Positions 32,290-43,865 of a stretch of DNA of 64,000 nt are shown one piece after another. The stretch lies in the NCBI GenBank assembly GCA_023014335.1, contig JAECYW010000002.1, positions 3,596,001 to 3,660,000 of the forward strand. Reading direction: 5' to 3'. The position numbers and the translations under genes are program-made. How positions within the stretch are numbered: position 1 is the first letter of the stretch; each line of letters begins with the position of its first letter. Source of the DNA: Galerina marginata (taxonomy: Eukaryota; Basidiomycota; Agaricomycetes; Agaricales; Galerinaceae). The notes beneath the pieces are model-generated. The model made no database searches. It was not told the origin of the DNA and saw only the letters and a list, made by a program, of their open reading frames with translations.

Positions 32290-33395
32290 CAAAGTATGGA
32301 GTGTCACAAGCGCTGTAAGATTTTCTATTTGTTTTCCGTCGTTGTTTATGTTAATTGTTTTATATAGATATCCAGCTGAGCAGGGGGTCCACGCATTACA
32401 TTTACATTGGTGAGCTCTTACTGGCATTTTGGAGCGACAGATTCCCATACAATTTACTGCACTGAAAGAGAATTGATTCTTGTGAGCATCTCCTTTTCGG
32501 CAGTAACTCTGAGAAACATCTTTGTTTACATTGATCTCAGTGTCTCTGCCACGAAAGCAGGAGGCTCCGTTGTCAACCAGATTGCCGCGGCACTCGTTGA
32601 GCGCATTGTTCATGCTGGCAAAGAAGGGACGAAATTCAAGGTAATTGTCGCCCAGGAACATGCTGGTGATTCGGCCGATCCAACTGTCGTTTGTGAAGTT
32701 TGTGGTTACTATACCTGAGGTTCCTGGATTTTCCGGAGTTGTCAAGACCAAGGGCTCGATCAAGACCATCTGGGCCGCGCAGTACCGATCGATCAACAGA
32801 GTCGCAAGCAGCATATATGACGAAGTCAGGAAGGCTGGATTTAATCCGTAAGCATTTCGAAACCATAAGATAGTTTGAATCTTCATTCAGGCAGTGATGA
32901 TAGTATGGATTACCGTTGGTTCTATCACCTTCGTTCTTATGATAGAATTGACGCTCCTTGTTAACAATGTTGTGACTGGGATAGGCTTCTTCAAGCAGAT
33001 GGAAGACAACTCCAGCGTCAAATTCCACGAAGCTCAAGTGGCTTTGTCACGGCAATGGGTTGCTGGCGACGAACTCACTACTCAGATGGAAATAATCAAT
33101 GTTATACCGCAGGAGGAAAGCTTAGCGCCAGCTGACAAGAGTAAAGCTCAAACTACCGAGAAGGTTCGTCGAAAGGTTTCAGACTATCTCGGCTCAGTTG
33201 TGGACACGGTTTCGCAGCATTCTGCTTGCAGTCAAGACATCCTTGTTCGATGAGGAGCGGCTCGGCACTGAAGAAGAGGAGCTTAACGCGTACGTTCTTG
33301 CAAGTATGCCGTCAAACTTTCTGGATTGATTCTTTTTGTTCAGCTATGTTTCCGAGTTGCCCAAATGATCGTTAATGATCGACGCGTCATCGTAC
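32290..33395 (+). pseudogene. Phospholipase D (PLD1/SPO14-type) pseudogene, C-terminal catalytic half
   Basis: Phospholipase D hydrolyses phosphatidylcholine to phosphatidic acid and needs two HxKxxxxD motifs. Recognisable pieces appear in order across all three frames: NQIAAALVERIVHAGKEGTK, then after a probable intron (32,641-32,698) VTIPEVPGFSGVVKTKGSIK and AAQYRSINRV...SIYDEVRKAGFNP, an intron (32,848-32,894), FYHLRSYDRIDAP, MEDNSSVKFHEAQVALSRQW, SLFDEERLGTEEEELNA, an intron ending at about 33,342 and YVSELPK. In the family the last block continues into the second catalytic motif (Y-I-H-x-K...DDRR). Here the HxK part is deleted, and the remainder MIVNDRRVI is in another frame. The first motif and N-terminal half are absent. 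At least three frame changes are needed. The introns and codon usage show it was once a real gene. Confidence 0.8.
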
Positions 33396-34577
33396 GTTTT
33401 GTTATCACAACTTGCAGGTTATTTTCTTAAAAATTTCTTCTATATACCTCAGAAGCAGAAGGTCGTTGGCTGTACCCATCGTGCGTGCTGCTGCTGCCGC
33501 CCCCTCTGCGTTGTCGTCATTCTGGTGTGTTGCTCTTGAAGGGATGGCAAGCAGGGCAACTCTAACCCTAAGCGACGGCGCGGAGATGATGACGATGGCT
33601 TCGCCCGAGTATCTTCAAATGGGCAAGTTCTGATTCTTCTCGTCGTCCCCAGCGCCACTGCGCCAGCGACTGCTGCCTGACTCTATAACTATCTAGACCT
33701 TTTCGTAGATACCCTTCATCCAATGTGTTTTTTGTCTGCCCCCTTTCTTTTGTAAATTCTGTTGGTCATGTTTTTGGCTGCTAATCGGCAAAGCGCACCG
33801 ACTTCACATTACAATGCAATAGAGGTGACAAAAGTGACTGACGTCATTTATTCCGGTGACATGACAACAAAACCAGCTAAGGTAGGGGAAGTTTTGTGGG
33901 TTTACTAATTCTTGTCAACCTTGTATGGTAGGTTTAGTCTTCGTAAGTCTTCTAAAGCGGGTGATCTTTGGGAATCTCTCATGAATTGCCTGTCCTATAC
34001 GCCTGGAAAGGTCCTTTCCAGACCAATGGTGCTGATGTGAGGATAGATGGATGGATGGATGAGGTATTATGTACCGACCGCATGCCGGCCACCTCAACGC
34101 CGTCATCATTTGTCAAAAAGGTGGTAGGACCGTGAGGTAGTACCTGGGTGATTGTGTAATAAATCCAATACTTCCTAGCTAAGGCTAGCTTAGAGTCGTA
34201 CTTAAGCTTAGCACTGATTCTGCCGCCAGTTCAAACTTCAAATTCCACTTCGAACACCAGCGCGTCAGCGACTCAGCGTCCTTGCTTGTGTTGGGAGGTC
34301 CTAAGTAATGTGTTTTCTCATTTATAATGTTTCCTTTCTTCGAAACAAGCATTTGGTCGATTGACGACCGCACAACAGTGCCAACGAACCTTAACTTGTG
34401 AGCGCTGTGAGCGTCAAAGACGAGTGTGAGAGCTCGCAACAGAGTTCAAGAGTCAACAAACTGATAATTGTGATAATAGCAAATGACGACCTGGATTGGC
34501 AAGTGATAAGGCAACAGAAATAGCAAAACGAGCATGATGAAAAACAAGACAGAGATGGCGTAGTCTAAGCGAGCAAG
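33396..34577. other. Intergenic, no gene recognised
   Basis: A short GC-rich frame (about 33,450-33,630) is low-complexity (alanine/serine). An ATGG tetranucleotide run is near 34,047. Nothing else was recognised. Confidence 0.4.
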
Positions 34578-36635
34578 TTAAACAGAGTCGTCAGAATCAC
34601 CGTCTCTGTCAGAGTCGCCGGCTCTGTCAGAATTGCCGGCTCTGTCACTTGCACCATTCGTTCCGTATGCGTCATCTTCCCAGCCGTTCATGTCAAGTGG
34701 TTGAAAGCTGCCTGTGAGTAGTTGCTGCCCAGGGTTTGCTTCAAGAAACCTACTTCCAGTCAGATAATTCATGAGAATTGGTAATGTTGGCACTTACTTG
34801 ATGGGACCGCGAATGTATTGCTTGGACTCAGAGGCCACGAGCCGCCTTTCATCCTCGCCATATGGGAAAGGGCACCCCTTCATAGACGAACATAAGAGGA
34901 AGTCCAACGGTGCGAAGTGGAGAGGCATGAACGTACTGGGCAGAAATCTTCCAAGCAGTCACCCATTGAGCCAGCAAAGAGAGGGTGGCGGTGGAGCCGA
35001 CGGCCGGCCTGACTCAAGGGCCATGACCCTGAAGTTTCAGATACATTTATGAACAACGCAAATCCAAATCCTGCTAGAAATACACTCACCGTTCAAACGG
35101 TTGTTCTGGACGAACGTCATTGAGCAACCCAGAATATGGATAACAGGGAAGAACTTACAATCAATTTGACCGATTTTGCAATTCTTTGAGGCGTCCAACT
35201 CGGACCGTATGGGATAACCCATGCGATATCATAGTCCCTGGATTGAACGTCAATATTGCGGAGGTGTCCTGGACCAGCACAAACGGCGCCTTGAGCAAGG
35301 ACGCGTTTCCAGGGGTAACACAAGGCGATGCCCAAAATAGGGTCGCCAAAATATAACCGTTCAAGAATTAGCAACCGAGCAAGCCCGTTTGGGTGCTTGG
35401 GGGAAGGATGGCGAAAGATCTAAGCCAGAGTTTAAGTTCAGCTCATGGTACAATCAGAAATGTTTTCAACATACTGCTGGGTCGATTTTTTCGCGTGAGA
35501 GACAAGGCAGATAGACTTCATGTCCGCGTTGAGCGTATTTTGCCAGACGAACTTCATAAGACGGTGACCTTCTTGTAAGGTCTACGGTGTTGGATTGTCT
35601 TATACAGGAGGCGAGAGCCCTTGGACAAGTCCACAGACGGCGACCTAAATGCATGCGAGATAATTTGAAATTGAAATTGAAATTTATAAACGGGCCTCAC
35701 CATCGTAAGCAAAACAGCACGAGTCAATATCAAAACCAGCTAAGACCTCTGCAGGGGAGCGGTATAATCTCAAAATGATTTGTACATGTCTCGCAGGGAA
35801 GAGCGCTACTAATAGGTAAGATGATTGAAAATAAATATTATGGATAAGAACGTACTGTGAATAGAAACTACATTCGGTTTACGGACACAGATAACTTTCA
35901 AGGGAACAGTTGTGCAAATAGCTTGATATATTTCAATCATTTTAGCCTTTGCCTAAGCAACAACGATGTCAGAGCTTCAAAATTTTTGATAGAATAAAAT
36001 TTTACCTGATTTGCATCAAGGCCCCATATGAAAAGGTCAATGTCTGACGCCGCAAAGGCGGATTGATAATGTTCGCTTCTTTGTTCATTGGTGGGATTCC
36101 CTTCGAAGGGTTCCAAGGACGCTAGTACCGAGCCGCCAGCAGCGATGACATTGTTCCAGGATATGTTTGAAAGAATACTGTGGGTGAAGAGATTCCAGTT
36201 GCGCTCGAACTCGTATATGGTCGGAACAATGGCAAGAGTTCCTGGTTTCTTCCGTAGAAGAGGCGACAATGGAAAAACGAAGTGTTCATCGTGACGTTCA
36301 TCTAATGGTCTTCCAATTACCTTCCAGACGTCTGATTTCTGGGCGAAAACGTCGAAGAGCCCGACAAAAGGATCCACAAGGTCAAGGTGCCCTCGGTCAG
36401 TAGCAAAAAGCCGCCGGAGATATTCTTCGTAGTCGACCGCGGGGTGTAAGATGGGGTCTAAACGTTGACCAGCTGAAAGAGAGAGAACTGCTCGGAGAAA
36501 GCATTGTACGTTGGCACTAGGAGGTGTCTCGTTAGGGTGGGACGTAGAGCTAGTGTTTTCTGCAGCTTTGGGCCGATTGGGTGTCGAGGAAGGAAAAAAC
36601 TGCTTTAGGCGCATAAAGAATTGCTGTAAACACAT
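34578..36635 (-). CDS. Agaric multi-copy family protein (often annotated as ankyrin-repeat protein), nine exons
   Basis: Exons on the minus strand: 36635-36006, 35952-35856, 35805-35701, 35644-35475, 35419-35159, 35105-35090, 35028-34937, 34877-34798, 34749-34578. The sum is 1,623 nt, giving 540 residues with no internal stop; every junction is GT...AG. Family landmarks: WNNVIAAGGSVLASL, ASDIDLFIWGL, FPARHVQIILRLYRSPAEVL, AGFDIDSCCFAYDG, NTVDLTRRSPSYEVRLAKY, DPAIFR, HRHPLF and YIRGPIKFLEANPGQQLL. The central block resembles a nucleotidyltransferase-like G-G-S...D-I-D-L segment, which is an inference. Despite the common label, no ankyrin repeats are visible. The tail is an Asp/Ser/Arg repeat (SDRAG units). 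One exon is only 16 nt. Function unknown; the frame looks intact. Confidence 0.85.
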
Positions 36636-36792
36636 ATTGAGAAGCGGCTGGTGAAGTGAAGGAGTTCAGTGTTACTATTTAAATCGTTTTTGGGGAAGAA
36701 CAACAGGGTCGTTACAGGAGGAGGTGGATAGCACGCTTGCATTTCCAAGGAACAAGTGCTACGGGGCCGCGAGAGACAGTGAAGCAAGCGAG

Positions 36793-37272
36793 CTACAATT
36801 CCAGTTCCAGGAGTAGATTATGGAGTACTCCGCCGGTTACTACCCAACCCAACCCAACCCGACAAGGAAATGTCATTCCTGAGTTGTGTACCTGAGCTCT
36901 GGAGAACCTCGTGCCTCTGGTCGAAGCAGCCTTGACCGTACGGAGGAAGTCAAATACTCCCAACAACGCCTCAGCGGAGCAATCCTGAGCCTGAGGGGAT
37001 GGGAGCACTGCAATCAAACGAGAAATCTGATGCTGGCCACCAAATGGGGCAATGTTTGAGCCATTTAGTCGACCTTCAAGCTCCGATATGAGTATTTTGG
37101 AATTCCCGGCGGCGGAGGGAGTGAGGTTGCGGGGAGTGGGATGGTCTGTTTCAGAAGACGGAGCGAGACGAAGGGAGCGCAAGGGCTTGGAGACGCTGGG
37201 CGACGCCACTGAAAGCGAACTTGAGGCGCTCTGCCTTCGAAAGCTGGGGACACTGGTGGCTGTGAGACTCAT
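36793..37272 (-). CDS. Hypothetical protein, 159 residues
   Basis: Open from the ATG at 37,272. Ser/Pro-rich N-terminus (VPSFRRQSASSSLSVASPS), then SNIAPFGGQHQISRLIAVL and EALLGVFDFLRTVKAA, which look coding. After about residue 125 composition changes, and a GTACAC donor after SRAQ suggests the true gene may be spliced there with a different end. It lies upstream of and in the same direction as the nine-exon gene (gap 157 bp). Not recognised; it could be a fragment. Confidence 0.4.
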   Translation of the reverse strand: MSLTATSVPSFRRQSASSSLSVASPSVSKPLRSLRLAPSSETDHPTPRNLTPSAAGNSKILISELEGRLNGSNIAPFGGQHQISRLIAVLPSPQAQDCSAEALLGVFDFLRTVKAASTRGTRFSRAQVHNSGMTFPCRVGLGWVVTGGVLHNLLLELEL

Positions 37273-37760
37273 GTTACGTAAGTATCACATAGTTATTGGG
37301 ACTTTTCATTACCGAATTATTTCAACGTCCATGGGCTTCCAACCTGATTGACCTACAATGCTAGTCTTCATTGTCAAAAGTTCCAACGATGCTTCATGGG
37401 CCGCGGTCATCTTTGGGACTTCAGCTTAGTCCTCGTCATCGCGTTTCCACTAAGAGGAGTCAAATTCCATCCTCTGAACGCATAACAATTGGTAGATGAG
37501 TCCAGCTGCTCACCTGATAGTTCTTAAATGCCTGGGACTTCCCTTTTTCGGTCAACGATGACATTAATATTATAGAAGACTTCACTGGAAAGAAGCTGGA
37601 AAGACACTCGTGCAAAGAAGAAGACCGAAGACCGAAGGAAAAACCAAGGAGGCGCGGTACTGACCTGAAAATCCCTTGCTGGCACGCGGTTTGTCTTACT
37701 GCGTAACTTGATGACTTGTTTTAAAACTTTACATTTTTTGCAGGCGCGTGTATAGGGTGC

Positions 37761-39240
37761 ATGGAAACTGCCTTGGTTCCTGATGCGTCTCGTGTGAAGG
37801 TCGATGATTCTGCACACCCCGCAGACGGCGTCGATGTAGTTATGAAGGATGGAACGGCGTCTTCCGCTGAAGAATTGCACGAACCCACTCGAAGGCTAGC
37901 ACGGGAATTATTTCGATGTAAACGCCTGGCTCATTATCGTCATTGGCCAGTACCTGCCTCCCTCGACGACGATTCCTGATGTCATGGAGCATTATCAGCC
38001 GGAGAAGACCTGGCTATGTGCAGATTGCTCGTCGTACAATTAACTGCTGCAACATCCATGAAGATGCGATGGAAGTCGACTCTCGAGCGCCTGAATTGTC
38101 TGCTTCACACAGCTAGCAAGTTGTGGGCTGGGACACAAAATTGTTGGTAAGTGCAATATGTTTGGTCATGCGGAAGTGTTAAATCGACACTTTTAGAACG
38201 TGGAAGAAAGCACGTGAAGTGGCCGAGGCTGAGGGTAGAAGACGTCGACGTCTTGGAGTAGGTAAGCGTGAAAGACAACGCAATGGGCTCTCTTGACCAA
38301 ATTTAATATCAGCTCAATGACTTGGTTCGCTAGGAGCAGCAAATGAGGAGCCGGACGCCAATTCCTCTCGCCAATCAGTCAGAGCAAACACTTTGTCTGC
38401 CTCCATGCACGGAGACGTCTGACTGGGCCGAAGCAACTATAATCGGCATTCAACGCCCTGGGTATTCGAGCTCTAGGGATCCCAGCCCCGATCCCTGTCC
38501 TCGAGAACAGCACCCGACGCCTTGACCTTCAAATCAGAACGTTCGGCTTGGCATCTGGAAGAGAAGACGCAGATATTTTGGAAAGCATGGAACAGGGACT
38601 CATTGCTCACCCGGAGGCAGCAGCAGACGTGAAGTACGGGAAGAGAGATCCGCCGCGCTCAAAGCTATGCCACCGTACTGGGATCTTCCGGAATTAGTAT
38701 GGAATGCTTATCTTGGAGAAGCTCTCGCAGATGAGCTTATCAAAAAACATCTGAGCCTGGAAACCCAACGGGAGGCTATTATGGAGTATTTCCTCCAGAA
38801 AGTCAGCACGCTCAGAGCCATGGCCAGATCCACCTTTAGAGATCAGGGAGAGGGAGACAACGAATACGAGGAACGCATCACCTCGGGCGGGCTTACTACC
38901 AGACAATTTACGGTGAGTTGATGCGACGAGGTCTCTGTGCAATAATGACATTGAACATGAACAGCTGTACGATACTCGCATGGAAACATAGGGCCTACGC
39001 CAGGAAAACCCATTTTACATTTTACGTGAAGATGGTTCGAGCTCTTGACACAACGGGGCCAGACGGTATGAGCAAGGACAAGACTGACAGGGAGAATGTT
39101 AAGCAGTGCCCCGTCAATGCCGTCGACTTGGAATAGCGCCACCAAAATTTGGGGCTGTCCAGTTTGGATACAGATTGTTTGTAGTAACTTGTAATAATGG
39201 TTATCGTTCACTAAATTGAAGCCCTCATCGACCCTCATCG
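37761..39240 (+). pseudogene. Decayed copy of the GMSSDE-motif family (relative of the gene at 52,969-55,223)
   Basis: Coding-like pieces in changing frames: METALVPDASRVKVDDSAHP (37,761), TWKKAREVAEAEGRRRRLG (about 38,200), PYWDLPELVWNAYLGEALAD with a following helical stretch (38,667-38,913), then KMVRALDTTGPDGMSKDKTD and DLE, followed by TAG at about 39,134 and RHQNLGLSSLDTD. The intact relative has W-N-x-x-L-L-E-I-F-x-E-A-Y, GAGGMSSDESD and VSWRRAGL at matching places, so the TAG probably replaces the tryptophan of the WR motif. No continuous frame can be built. Confidence 0.55.
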
Positions 39241-39464
39241 CCCAACCATGAGTACCGGAAGACTACAGAAATTGCAGTCAAGTCAGGACAAATGAAGTGC
39301 GAAGTAACCATACATTTCGTAAACAAGCGCCTACGCGATTACGAACAAGGTCGGCTTGAGAAAATGGCAAAAGCACCACGTTATGGCTGTGCGCTTAGTC
39401 ATGGGCCTTACTACTAGCCCAAAAAATAAACTTGGGTTCAAACTACTCAACGAAACCTGGTCCC

Positions 39465-40099
39465 ATGGGAAAAGAAGTCCTCCATGTGCGAACCAAGATA
39501 CCTCGAAAACGATTCTTACTGCCGAGTATGGACGACCAGCGTTCCAGACGCTTTTCCCTCTTCTATGCCACTCATTTTCACCCACTAAAGGACGTTGGTG
39601 TTCTTGGCGATATTTATATCCAGACCGGAGGTGCTGAAGACAAGATATTTTGGAAAAAGAAGGTGAAAGGGGTAGCAGTTTGGAAAGAGATTGGTGGAAA
39701 TGGGTTGAGTATTCCTCATCCTATACACAAGCATTTGATCCTCCGTGGGGCGGTCTGCCATGACTACCCTCATTGGTGTGCCGATGTTGGCTCCACTGCC
39801 CATGACGACCTCTACGTTGCCGCAGGCTGGTTTCTTGGAGACTTTGGTCCAGGTTCTTCCTGGTCAAAGCCCATTGACTTAATGTTTGGGTAAGTCTTAC
39901 TTGTTAACATCTTAGTCTTGTCATCTAAGTGATATTTAGATCTGAACTAAACAACCAAGGTTCCTCCTCTGAGCCTATTGACTTAACGTTCGAGTAAGTC
40001 TTATCTCGGTGACGTCCTAGTCTTGTCATCTAAGTGTTCTTTAGAACTGAGCTAGACAAACATGGTTCCTTTTCCGAACCCATCGACCTCACTGAATAG
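39465..40099 (+). CDS. Small unknown protein with a duplicated C-terminal exon unit
   Basis: Exons 39,465-39,889, 39,940-39,993 and 40,045-40,099 give 177 residues with GTAAGT...TTTAG introns in both gaps. The main exon has DVGVLGDIYIQTGGAEDKIF, WKKKVKGVAVW and IPHPIHKHLILRG, a coding-like sequence I cannot name with confidence but which resembles small proteins from agarics. The last two exons are near-copies of each other and of the end of the first: SKPIDLMFG, SEPIDLTFE, SEPIDLTE. A start further upstream in another exon is possible. Confidence 0.55.
39865..40099 (+). repeat. Tandem ~104-bp exon-intron duplication
   Basis: Unit: CCCATTGACTTAATGTTTGG, then the intron GTAAGTCTTA...CTTAGTCTTGTCATCTAAGT...TTTAG, then a GAACTGAACTA-like start. 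Two full units and a partial third. Both introns share the CTAGTCTTGTCATCTAAGTG segment. Confidence 0.75.
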
Positions 40100-40529
40100 G
40101 TAACGCTTCGGGTCATTCACATGATTTACACGGTGTCTAAACCTCATTTAACTAGGTCTAATGGCTGCCTTCCCACCTCAAGTACTCTCATAATTAATGT
40201 CATATCTTCCACATCTGCGCCAGACAGTTATTAATTCAACAAGAGTATCATTAATAAAGCCCCGGGCATACGAAAATTCCACCTTGATCCCTCCTGCTAG
40301 TTCACAGAGTGAAACAGTGTGTTACTAACTTCTCTAGAATTTGTGGACACTTACGACCCGGGATATTTGTTTCTTGCTTCTAACACATTTCAAGAGGAAG
40401 TCAAGAAACAAAGAAACAGCTCAATGCGGTCTTTCCTTCACTGCCTCCCTCTTGGTTTGCTGAAATTTCTCTTACAGTTCAATTACAACGGTTTTCATCC
40501 AGCTGGTATCAGTCCGGGTCGCCTCGCAT

Positions 40530-40850
40530 ACCACAAGAGATCCCAACGGACCTTGCTTCATATATCTTTGAACTTCTTTCCTCCAACAGTCCACCCATAC
40601 CACTTTCTAGGCTTTGATCGTAATTTGAATATCTATCGCGGGTTTCAACAGGCGTTGGTCACTTGGTACGTTCCGACGAACGTGTAACTCTCGAGACCTC
40701 TGACTGAGTTATGCGATACTTTCTTGTAGACACCACAAGAGATCTCAATGGACCTTGCTTCATATATTTACGAACTTCCTTCCTCCACAGTCCACCGATA
40801 CCACCTTCTAGGCTGTGATCATAGTTTGACATCGATCGCCGGTTTCAACG
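40530..40850 (+). repeat. Direct duplication of ~118 bp, ~202 bp apart
   Basis: About 40,533-40,650 and 40,734-40,850 are near copies (ACAAGAGATC...GACCTTGCTTCATATAT...CGGGTTTCAAC against the same with scattered changes). A 122-codon open frame (40,319-40,687) covers the first copy but the second copy does not keep it, so I do not call a gene. Confidence 0.65.
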
Positions 40851-41361
40851 ATACACGACTCTAAAACTCATACCCTCTTCAATGTACTTTTAGCATCTTG
40901 CTGCAATGATACTCTCTTGCTCTGTCTAATGTAGAAATCCTTTGCGTAAAGTTGCAGGATTAGTGTAATCTTGGGTGGGTTTAATATTTTGGTCCACACA
41001 GGCTAAGGTATTATGCCATCAGCGATAGTAGAAATATAAAATCACGTACTCGAAGTAGAAGTATGTAACATACTGACTAGAGATTATTCAAGGTAAAGAC
41101 TACTGGTGTCATGTAATATATAGGTATGATGCATGGAATAGGGTGTTCAGTGTACTCTAGAAGATATTGATGATGATTCCAGCAATAGATTGTAGATAAA
41201 TGTGTGTGCAATGTAGATCCGATGATTGAGATATAAAACAGTGTGATGCGAATGAAGTATATAATGCAGTGAATGAATCGAGAAAAGAAAAGATCAAGTC
41301 TAGGATGATATACCATATGCACATGAAGATCCGAATCTGCATTGGCGAAGATATGAGATGA
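40851..41361. other. Intergenic
   Basis: AT-rich, no gene recognised; it contains the 3' flank of the minus-strand HD-domain gene. Confidence 0.4.
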
Positions 41362-43454
41362 CTATTTGCGTTTCTTGGCCGAGGGGCCAGAGGTCGAAGC
41401 CGAAGTGTCGGGTTTTGCCCTCTTCGTGCCCCTGGGTTTCTTGCCTGCTCGAGTCGGGCTAGGCGGGGCAAAACTAGGCGAGACAGTCGTGAAGGCATTG
41501 TTTGCGAATGGCGTCGAGGCAGACCCACTTCCACCAGCAGCGGTGAAAGTGAAGCTCGAGGTCCGAGAATGCGCGGTTGGGGTGGAAGGTGCCTCAGTGG
41601 CGGGTGGGGTAGGTACCGTAGGGTCGGTGATGATGGTTATTGCTGGTGGGGTGTTCCTTGCTTCGAGTTCGGCGAGGATGGCACGATAGCCTGCTTGAAC
41701 GAGTCCGTAGAACTTGGCGTCTTTTGTGTAGACGCGCAGTAGGTCTTCGGCAAAAAAGTTTGGCCTCAGGTTGGAGTAAACTCCAGGTCCTGCCTCCATG
41801 CTCTCTAAGAAGTTGAAAGATATTAGTTCAAGTCGACGCATCGAGAATAGAGACTTGTACCTGTTGGACGACTCTTTGAATAAAACCTCACAAAGTCTAC
41901 TGGATTCTTTTCCTTCATCCCGTAATGCATTATCGAGAAGTCAACTATGACATCGTCAACTTGAAGGGCATCAGAGCTCGAGGTGGTGGATAAGGTATCT
42001 CCTGCCTCGGGAGTAGGGGTAGACGGCGCAGTTATTGACAGCGCCCTTGCAGCTTCCACGATCTTCTCGGGAGTGATGTTCTCAAAGAAAACATTACGCA
42101 TTGGCCAGTCAATGACTTTATAGTCAACACATTTGTACAACTGGCGAATACGGATGCGGTCAAAGATTGCCCGAGCTTAAACGCGCTCTGCAATCTTGAG
42201 ATACTTGTCTGCTGATAGGAGGGCGTCGATAATCATGTATTCAATAGCCTTCGCTATAACACTGTTAGCTATTGTGAATTGAAGAAGACCGAAGAAATAA
42301 TCTACCAGTCTTATGATTGTAAATGGCCTTATGAAGCTTGAAGCGGGCACCACAGATATCATAGATGTGGTTGGCATCTTTGATATTGTAACATATCTGA
42401 TCGTCGAGCACTCGAGCTGACTTAACGAGGCTGAAATACAATCAATCAAGCTGAAGGGGCAATGAGAAAACGACAAGCTTACCGCTCGAGCGATAAGTGA
42501 ATTGGCTCGCCAATCATATGGGAATCACGATGGATATAATCGAACCTGACAGGTCGGTCAATATGTATTTGAAGAATTGACGATATGCTACGCTTACTTG
42601 TCGACGTCCAATCCATTTCGCTTGTTGGCAACGATGTCGAAGAGAAAAGCCTTCTCATGGGGCCTGTATGGTGTTGTTAAGCGAGAATCAGATAAAACGA
42701 GCTTTAAGACTCACGTTCTTTTGTGATCACCTGCAATCAAAGCCTTAATAAAATTCTGGTCTTCCAAAGAGCGTTCGGGATCGTTTTCTTTCACAAGGGC
42801 GTCGAACATCATCTCCGAGCCGTCCTCGTGCTGCCACTTCTTGCCTGGGCTATTATGAAATGAACACTCAAAAAAGCACATGTAATGCCTGACTCACAGT
42901 GCACGTGGGATAAAGAGGCCGTCCCAGACATGACTCCAGGGACCATGACCAAGGTCATGGCACAGACCAGCGATTTCTACACATTCTACGTCGCGATCGG
43001 TGATCCTCAATGCGGGTTGCTTTTTTTGCAGACCGGTCGCCATGAGTCGGGAGAGATATGCGACGCCTGAAGGAAGGTTAATCCTGGAGCGGGGGGTGGA
43101 CGACCTGTTACTCGCCTAAGCAATGCTCAAATCTTGTATGACAGGCACTTGGCCAAACATAGCTCGAGGTCCCCAGCTGCTTTATGTTGCGTAACCTCTG
43201 AAACTGTTTGCTAGACGTGTCGTTTCAGAAAATGAAGAAAATGGGCGCAAAAATGGGCGTACCTATCGATATATCGCGCTAAGGTGGCTGATATGGGGAC
43301 TAGAAAGCCTAGTTGAGTACGAACCTTGAAAGAAAGCAATATTGATTTTACTGTATCTGTGAATGGGATCCTTGATTAGGCGCGTAGAATAGCTTTCGTC
43401 GTCTTCTGGCGCATCAACTTCGTCGCTGTGATCGATGGCGGTGGAGATATCCAT
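41362..43454 (-). pseudogene. SAMHD1-like HD-domain dNTP hydrolase with premature stop and internal deletion
   Basis: SAMHD1-type enzymes cut dNTPs to nucleoside and triphosphate. Minus-strand exons: 43454-43352, 43299-43263, 43210-43116, 43066-42898, 42849-42715, 42663-42598, 42545-42483, 42430-42306, 42253-41861, 41804-41362. Landmarks: [50 protein letters not shown] (metal-binding HD motif), PGKKWQHEDGSEMMFDALV and VDKFDYIHRDSHMIGEPIHL. All phases agree (1,629 nt). Intron 3 starts GC rather than GT. After KIAERV an in-frame TAA (42,177-42,179) stops the protein at 289 residues, and about 25 residues present in relatives appear lost just there. The frame then resumes with ARAIFDRIRIRQLYKCVDYK and a Ser/Thr/Lys-rich tail. 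The metal-binding core precedes the stop. Confidence 0.85.
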
Positions 43455-43865
43455 ACTTTGGCTGTGATAGAAGACAGAAGACAGGGGAAATGCAGAAATT
43501 TCGGACGGATGTTGTTTGGCTGTGACCTCAGTGTCAAGCAGGCATTACATAACCAAATCTATTCTCGTCAATCCTCGCAGAATTTTCAAGCTGTGATGAT
43601 CTTGCTCACATTCAGGCTTGACCAGTGACCAGGATCCAGTCAAGTCGAGGGTATTAACTGGACCATATCTAAGGTAATTGAAATTGCACTAGTTTCTCTT
43701 GCTGTAATTTTGAAAGGTTTAGGCACATATTCAAAGGTTGTCAGGTAGCCCTTTGCCGAGTCTTGATCTGCCTTGGCTCTAAACCACTGGGCGTATGTGA
43801 GTGCAATTTTCCTATAGGTTGTAGTAAATGCTAAATCTTTTCATATTTTCATAGAAATTTCAATC

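Noticed and set aside
32203..32886. A 227-codon open frame on the minus strand
   Set aside because: The plus strand of the same bases encodes clear phospholipase D blocks with introns. The minus frame is its reverse shadow, although its codon usage looks good.
40319..40687. A 122-codon open frame as a gene
   Set aside because: The near-copy about 200 bp downstream does not keep the frame and there are no recognised motifs or splice signals.
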